Positions 40,889 to 45,108 of a DNA stretch of 45,108 nt are shown here, in pieces; the stretch's first letter is position 1, and each line of letters opens with the position of its first letter. The position numbers and the translations under genes are program-made. Location: NCBI GenBank assembly GCA_900550375.1, contig URRP01000019.1:1-45108 (forward strand), in the 5' to 3' direction. The notes beneath the pieces are model-generated. The model was not told where the DNA came from. It worked only from the letters and a program-made list of their open reading frames with translations, and did no database searches. Origin of the DNA: an uncultured Alistipes sp. Lineage in GTDB: Bacteria > Bacteroidota > Bacteroidia > Bacteroidales > Rikenellaceae.

Positions 40889-41608
40889 TCAGTTGCGGCT
40901 GCGCACTTCGCCGAGTGCGGCGGCCATCCGGTCGCGCACCTCGTTCATCAGGGCGTGGGTCTCGGTCGCGGCGACTTCGGCCGCCGGCACGGGCGGCAGC
41001 ACCTTCACGGTGAAGCGGTTGCGCCAGTTGAAGAGGCGGTTGCGGCCGATCACCCCCTTCGTACCGTCGAGCACGACCGGCAGGATCGGCACCCCGGCCT
41101 CCTTGGCCAGCGTGAAGGCTCCGGCCTTGAAGCGGTGGATCTCACCGTCCTTCGAGCGGGTTCCCTCGGGGAAGATCGCTACCGACACCCCCCGCGAAAG
41201 CCACAGCTTTCCACTGTTGAGCAGCTGCTCCATCGCCTCCGCGGCATGGCCCCGATCGATGCAGATATCGCCGTGCGCCCACAGGTACTGCCCGAAAAAG
41301 GGGATGCGGAAGACCTCGCGCTTGGAGACCCAGCGGAAATTGAGCGGAACGTTGTAGAGCGCGCCGATATCGACCATCGCCTGATGGTTGAGGACGATCA
41401 CGTAACGCGCCTTTCGGTCGACGTTCTCCAGCCCCTCCACCCTGCGGGGAAAAGGCAGCAGAAAACTCAGCGCCAGATACCGAGACATTTCGTGAACGAT
41501 ACGCCGCGACTTCTGAAACGGATAGGTCAACGCCAACACCACGACCGAAAGGATGAGAACGACCGTACAGATCACCGTCAGCCAGATGTAGTATAAGATA
41601 CTCAACAT
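40889..41608 (-). CDS. plsC: 1-acyl-sn-glycerol-3-phosphate acyltransferase
   Basis: Membrane-associated acyltransferase making phosphatidic acid from lysophosphatidic acid. The ATG at 41608 (MLSILYYIWLTVICTVV) gives 239 residues with a clear N-terminal membrane segment; an in-frame ATG at 41635 is less likely. Motif I NHQAMVD (HxxxxD), motif II-like GDICIDRG, motif III FPEGTRSKDG and motif IV VPILPVVLDG are all present. First gene of the run leading to parE, parC, aroK and murI; the following gap to parE is 97 bp and has no obvious promoter. Confidence 0.94.
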   Translation of the reverse strand: MLSILYYIWLTVICTVVLILSVVVLALTYPFQKSRRIVHEMSRYLALSFLLPFPRRVEGLENVDRKARYVIVLNHQAMVDIGALYNVPLNFRWVSKREVFRIPFFGQYLWAHGDICIDRGHAAEAMEQLLNSGKLWLSRGVSVAIFPEGTRSKDGEIHRFKAGAFTLAKEAGVPILPVVLDGTKGVIGRNRLFNWRNRFTVKVLPPVPAAEVAATETHALMNEVRDRMAAALGEVRSRN

Positions 41609-41713
41609 GGTTTGTGTCAATAGTTTTAAAAGCACTTTTCGCTTTGCCGCAAGCGGTTTCCCGAAAACGGAGCGCCGCCGGCCGCCATCGCGGAACCATC
41701 CGCGCTAATTGTG

Positions 41714-41721
41714 CAAAAATA
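41714..41721 (-). promoter_or_regulatory. -7 box upstream of plsC
   Basis: Minus-strand TATTTTTG, about 105 bp before the plsC start. No TTG at -33. It may drive the whole plsC to murI run. Confidence 0.45.
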
Positions 41722-42183
41722 CAAAATTTTCTGGAATTAATTCATTTTTCCGGCAACGAAAAACAAAAGAAAAAGACAATCCGAAGCGGATGCCGCAAGA
41801 GGCGAACCCGCGGCAGATCCCGACTCCGAAACCGGAAATCCCCGCTTCGGATCGAATATCTTCCTCGAAGTCCGATTACTCAGAGAGCACGATGCGCCGC
41901 ATCGTTCTTCGCGCCGGAACCGAACCCGTCCTGCGAAATCCAGAATATGCGGACAACCGATACCCGTGCGATACACTACCGAATTCAGGCATGACGGCCC
42001 GCCGGCGCGGCTTGCAAAAAGGTTCGAAACCGCCGGCAAACGATGCCGAAGGCAGCAAACAGCAATTGAAAATACCTCATGCAGTTTTTTGCAATCGACC
42101 GTTTTTCTACTCATTAATATTAGGTATTAAAAATATTTTGAAAAGATTACTACTTTGTCATGCATACTATATTTTCTTTTATA
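41722..42183. other. Intergenic region without a credible gene
   Basis: About 460 bp between divergent genes. It holds a short palindrome ACGATGCG-c-CGCATCGT (41889-41905) and an AT-rich stretch near 42110-42183 before the receptor promoter. The open frames across it are rejected as chance. Confidence 0.4.
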
Positions 42184-42191
42184 TATATTTG
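42184..42191 (+). promoter_or_regulatory. -7 box of the TonB-dependent receptor gene
   Basis: TATATTTG, 40 bp before the ATG at 42232, in a strongly AT-rich region. A TTTG lies 26 bp upstream, further than the usual 20 bp. Confidence 0.55.
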
Positions 42192-42231
42192 CATCATAAA
42201 ATAGCAATCAGGACATACAACTACCGAAAAT

Positions 42232-44607
42232 ATGAAACAGGTTCTCCTTTGCATGTCGCTTATCATCCTCTTTACGGCGTCCGTTGCCGAAGCTTCGGCG
42301 GGTCGTCAGGCTCCGACCACGGGGCGGGTCGTCGATACGGACGGCGCGGCCGTCGCCTACGCGACGGTGGTTCTGCTCGACGGACAGACACAAGTGGCAG
42401 GCACCGCGACGGCAGCCGACGGATCGTTCTCCTTGAAGACCCCTGCGGGCAGCTACCGCCTGACGATCCAATATCTGGGTTACAAGACGCTCGAACGCGA
42501 CGTACAGAGTCCGGGCGATCTGGGACATTTCGTCCTCGAACCCCAGTCGGTCGAGATGCAGGAGGTGGTTGTCAAGACGAATCTCGTGCGGCGCGAAGCC
42601 GATCGGTTCGTAATGGATATCGCCAATTCGCCCATCGCGCTGGGCAAGGACGCCACCGAACTGCTCAAGCAGGCGCCCGGCGTATGGCTTACCGACGAAA
42701 AGCTCTCCATCAACGGTGCGACGGGGGTCAAGGTCTACATCAACGACCGCGAAGTACGTATGTCGACCGATCAGCTGCTCAACTACCTGCGCGGGATGAA
42801 GTCGGAGGAGATTCAACGCATCGAAATCATCCCGCAGGCCGGCGTCGACTACGACGCCGACTCGGCAGCCGGCATCATCAAGATCACTCTCAAGCGGCAG
42901 CGCGACAACGGACTCACGGGCGACCTCTCGTTCTCGACGCGCCAGAGCCGTCAGATCGAAGGATATAACCCGTCGTTCTCGCTCAACGGCCACACCGGAC
43001 GCTGGACCTTCAACGCCTCGGGCTGGGCGAGCATCGTGCCGCTCCATGTCACCAAAATCGCCGAGCACACCGAATATTACGCAAGCAACGCGCTGCTCGA
43101 CGCCACCTCCGAGATGCGGGGCCACGACAACTGCGGCGGCGGACGCGGCGGCGTGATCTTCGACCTCTCCGAACGCCACAGCATCGGCGCCGAAGCCGAC
43201 TTCTACATCGACCGAGACCGCTCCCCCAACCGCTCGTCGACCGACTTCCGCGAAGCGGAGCGGCTGACCCGCAACGAAAGCCTCTACGACGGCTCGGAGC
43301 GCGTCAACTCCTTCTCGGCCACCTTCAACTACATCTGGCGCATCGACACGCTCGGCTCGACGCTCAAAGTAATGGCCGATTACAGCCGCAACAACCGCCG
43401 GCACGGCAACCACAGCTTCGTCCGCTCGACCATCGCCGACATCGTACGCGACTCGACCTACGACGACCGCACGCGGGGACTCTACAACGTCGCGGCGTTC
43501 AATGTCGCACTCGAACGCCGGCTCGGCGACGCGTGGCGGCTGCGCGCCGGTGCGAAGTACACCTACAACGACATGCACAACGAAGCGCTCTACCGCTACC
43601 GGCTCCCCGAGGGGTGGCAGACACTCGATGCATACAGCTACGTCACCGACTACACCGAACATATCTCGGCCGCCTACGCCGCCGCGACACTGAAAAAAGG
43701 ACGTTGGAACGTCGTGGCGGGGCTGCGCGGCGAATATACCCGCACCACGGGTTACGGCAGCGACGTGCGCCAGCGCTACTTCAGCCTCTTTCCCAACGCC
43801 AACGTAACCTATGCCTTCGATGCGGCCGGCCTGTGGTCGCTCACGGCGCAGTACACCCGTAACATTTCGCGTCCGGGTTTCTGGGCGCTCAGCCCCATGC
43901 GAATGCAGATTTCGGATTACACCTATCAGTCGGGCAACCCTGCCCTGCTGCCCGCCTACACAGACAATCTCTCTCTCACGGCCGTCTTCGCCGCAAAATA
44001 CTCGCTGAGCGTCGGCGCACAGTTCCACCACGACGAGATCGCACAGGTCTTCGGCAGCGATCCCGCCGATGCGTCGATCACCAACCTGCAATTCGAGAAC
44101 CTCGACCGGACGGAACAATATTTCGCAGCGGCGAACATCCCTTTGCAGCTCGCCAAGTGGTGGTCGCTCAACGCCAACCTCACAGGCATCTGCCGCCGCG
44201 ACCGCATCACCGTCGATGCGCCCCTCAAGACGACTTGGGCCGCCTTCGTCAACGCCTCGACGACCTTCACCCTGCCGCGCAAGTTCTTCATCGAAGCCGA
44301 ATACTACGGCATGAGCCGCTTCCGGCAGGCGAACCTCGACATGAAAAGCTACCACAGCGTGACGCTGAGCCTCAAAAAACGCCTGCTGGACAACCGGCTG
44401 ACGCTCACGGCGCAGGTGGCGAACCTCTTCGACCGCTCGCAGCAGTTCGTGGCAGCCACCGACACCTTCGTCCGCAACCTGCGGGTTTCGAACGACTGGC
44501 AGCCCCGACGTTTCGTGCTGACGATCAACTACAACTTCAAGACCGGCAAGGCCTTCAAAGCCCGCAAGGTCGAGAGCGGCGCCGGCGATGAAAAAGGACG
44601 TATGTAA
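42232..44607 (+). CDS. TonB-dependent receptor, outer-membrane beta-barrel family
   Basis: Outer-membrane receptor of the CarboxypepD-regulatory plus plug plus beta-barrel type (the PF14905-like group), distinct from SusC. 791 residues. Signal peptide MKQVLLCMSLIILFTASVAEA; regulatory-like beta-sandwich (about 30-103: GRVVDTDGAAVAYATVVL, YLGYKTLERDV); plug-like domain (VVVKTNLVRREADRFVMDI, LLKQAPGVWL, VKVYINDREV, IEIIPQAGVDYDADSAAGIIKI); then a barrel with many Tyr/Trp/Phe strands ending near FVLTINYNFKTGKAF. No SusD follows and no sigma/anti-sigma pair lies next to it, so it appears to be a stand-alone receptor. Ligand unknown. Confidence 0.93.
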   Translation: MKQVLLCMSLIILFTASVAEASAGRQAPTTGRVVDTDGAAVAYATVVLLDGQTQVAGTATAADGSFSLKTPAGSYRLTIQYLGYKTLERDVQSPGDLGHFVLEPQSVEMQEVVVKTNLVRREADRFVMDIANSPIALGKDATELLKQAPGVWLTDEKLSINGATGVKVYINDREVRMSTDQLLNYLRGMKSEEIQRIEIIPQAGVDYDADSAAGIIKITLKRQRDNGLTGDLSFSTRQSRQIEGYNPSFSLNGHTGRWTFNASGWASIVPLHVTKIAEHTEYYASNALLDATSEMRGHDNCGGGRGGVIFDLSERHSIGAEADFYIDRDRSPNRSSTDFREAERLTRNESLYDGSERVNSFSATFNYIWRIDTLGSTLKVMADYSRNNRRHGNHSFVRSTIADIVRDSTYDDRTRGLYNVAAFNVALERRLGDAWRLRAGAKYTYNDMHNEALYRYRLPEGWQTLDAYSYVTDYTEHISAAYAAATLKKGRWNVVAGLRGEYTRTTGYGSDVRQRYFSLFPNANVTYAFDAAGLWSLTAQYTRNISRPGFWALSPMRMQISDYTYQSGNPALLPAYTDNLSLTAVFAAKYSLSVGAQFHHDEIAQVFGSDPADASITNLQFENLDRTEQYFAAANIPLQLAKWWSLNANLTGICRRDRITVDAPLKTTWAAFVNASTTFTLPRKFFIEAEYYGMSRFRQANLDMKSYHSVTLSLKKRLLDNRLTLTAQVANLFDRSQQFVAATDTFVRNLRVSNDWQPRRFVLTINYNFKTGKAFKARKVESGAGDEKGRM

Positions 44608-45038
44608 AATTTAAAATGGGGAACCGAGCGTTCGATGAATCGTTCGGCGAATAGACCTCCGTTCCAATCTTCTCTCCCCGGGACCAACACCCGTACTCCC
44701 CCGCAATCGACGCATCGCCGCCGGCCGCGGGGAAGTTTCGCATACCGCCGCAGATCGGAAATAGCACGAAAAGGTAGGCTTTTGTAATACTTTTCGATCG
44801 ACCGATTGTATATAGATACGGAATTACCGACCAGAACCTACCTATGTCGATTGAGCCGCAGGCCTTTCTCTCCGATTGTTCACGCGATCTTTCGTGCGAT
44901 CGGCTTTTCCGTATGCCGCACAAACCCGAAACGTATTTTCCCGAAAGGCCTCGGTTTCCATCCTTACTTTCAGGAATATAATCCTTTTAAAGACCAATCT
45001 AAAACCCATTAAATATTCCTTAAAACGACCATCACATC
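44608..45038. other. Intergenic region upstream of the truncated right-edge gene
   Basis: About 430 bp without a convincing gene. The nearest promoter-like element is TACTTTTC at 44788-44795, one base off the -7 consensus. AT-rich sequence directly precedes the ATG at 45039. No clear terminator for the receptor gene was found. Confidence 0.4.
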
Positions 45039-45108
45039 ATGAAAAAACACACCAATTCATCGGGGGGGGGTATTTTCGGATACATTGCGCCCGACCTTTC
45101 GCAGAGTG
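45039..45108 (+). CDS. Truncated 5' end of an unidentified gene with a G9 tract at codons 8-11
   Basis: ATG at 45039 follows a typical AT-rich Bacteroidetes leader. The frame reads MKKHTNSSGGGIFGYIAPDL and runs off the window. G9 at 45062-45070 falls in codons 8-11, so a change of one G would switch the frame. All three frames remain open for the short stretch visible, so I cannot tell which is the true one, nor identify the product. Confidence 0.4.
   Translation, partial: MKKHTNSSGGGIFGYIAPDLSQS
45062..45070 (+). repeat. G9 homopolymer near the start of the right-edge gene
   Basis: Nine consecutive Gs, 23 bp after the predicted ATG. Same length and same early-codon placement as the G9 tract at 433-441. 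These two are the longest G runs I noticed in the window. Confidence 0.85.

Noticed and set aside
41709..42968. 419-residue plus-strand open frame
   Set aside because: Its second half is an alternate frame of the TonB-dependent receptor and the first half is intergenic with no domain.
44806..45012. 68-residue ORF in the right-hand intergenic region
   Set aside because: No promoter fit and a composition unlike neighbouring proteins; it ends just before the better supported ATG at 45039.
1..45108. CRISPR arrays, tRNA or rRNA genes, insertion sequences, prophage
   Set aside because: I looked for repeat-spacer periodicity, cloverleaf-like segments, transposase and phage genes, and saw none.

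Overview
The window looks like chromosomal DNA from a Bacteroidales gut bacterium, most likely Alistipes or a close Rikenellaceae relative. Reasons: fairly GC-rich coding DNA; SusC/SusD outer-membrane pairs; lipoproteins; a FtsK-LolA pair; few Shine-Dalgarno sites; and repeated Bacteroidetes promoter signatures (-7 box TAnnTTTG, often with a TTG 20 bp upstream). The genus is an inference; no rRNA or tRNA is present to test it.

Left part (1-11,861): a self-contained nutrient-uptake locus. A membrane-anchored DUF6377-type regulator (338-2031) is followed by its own promoter region and an apparent operon: a repeat-rich surface lipoprotein, a SusC TonB-dependent channel, a SusD lipoprotein and a calcineurin-like phosphoesterase lipoprotein. 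A strong terminator closes it. No glycosidase is present. The regulator's reading frame is broken as written by a G9 homopolymer just after the signal peptide; ten or seven Gs would restore it. This is the main candidate for something new: phase-variable control of the SusCD locus, unless it is a sequencing error. A second G9 run lies eight codons into the truncated gene at the right edge.

12,202-18,026 (+): tight run of an ABC-F ATPase, a lipoprotein of unknown function, an RlmB-like 2'-O-methyltransferase, a DUF4153 membrane protein and a YgjP-like metallopeptidase. 18,032-21,077 (-): a pseudouridine synthase with an RG-rich N-terminal extension, then an NfeD-stomatin pair. 21,304-22,629 (+): MATE transporter. 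22,727-24,989 (-): a fimbrillin-like lipoprotein preceded by a 69-residue small ORF with its own promoter. 25,196-29,182 (-): gyrA followed by a TPR protein. 29,643-31,025 (+): secreted SGNH hydrolase.

31,095-41,608 (-): housekeeping genes. One unit is ftsK-lolA-like (chromosome translocase and lipoprotein carrier). The other is plsC-parE-parC-aroK-murI (phospholipid synthesis, topoisomerase IV, shikimate kinase, glutamate racemase). The right end has a TonB-dependent receptor of the outer-membrane beta-barrel type (42,232-44,607) and the start of one more gene. No tRNA, rRNA, CRISPR array, insertion sequence or prophage was seen.
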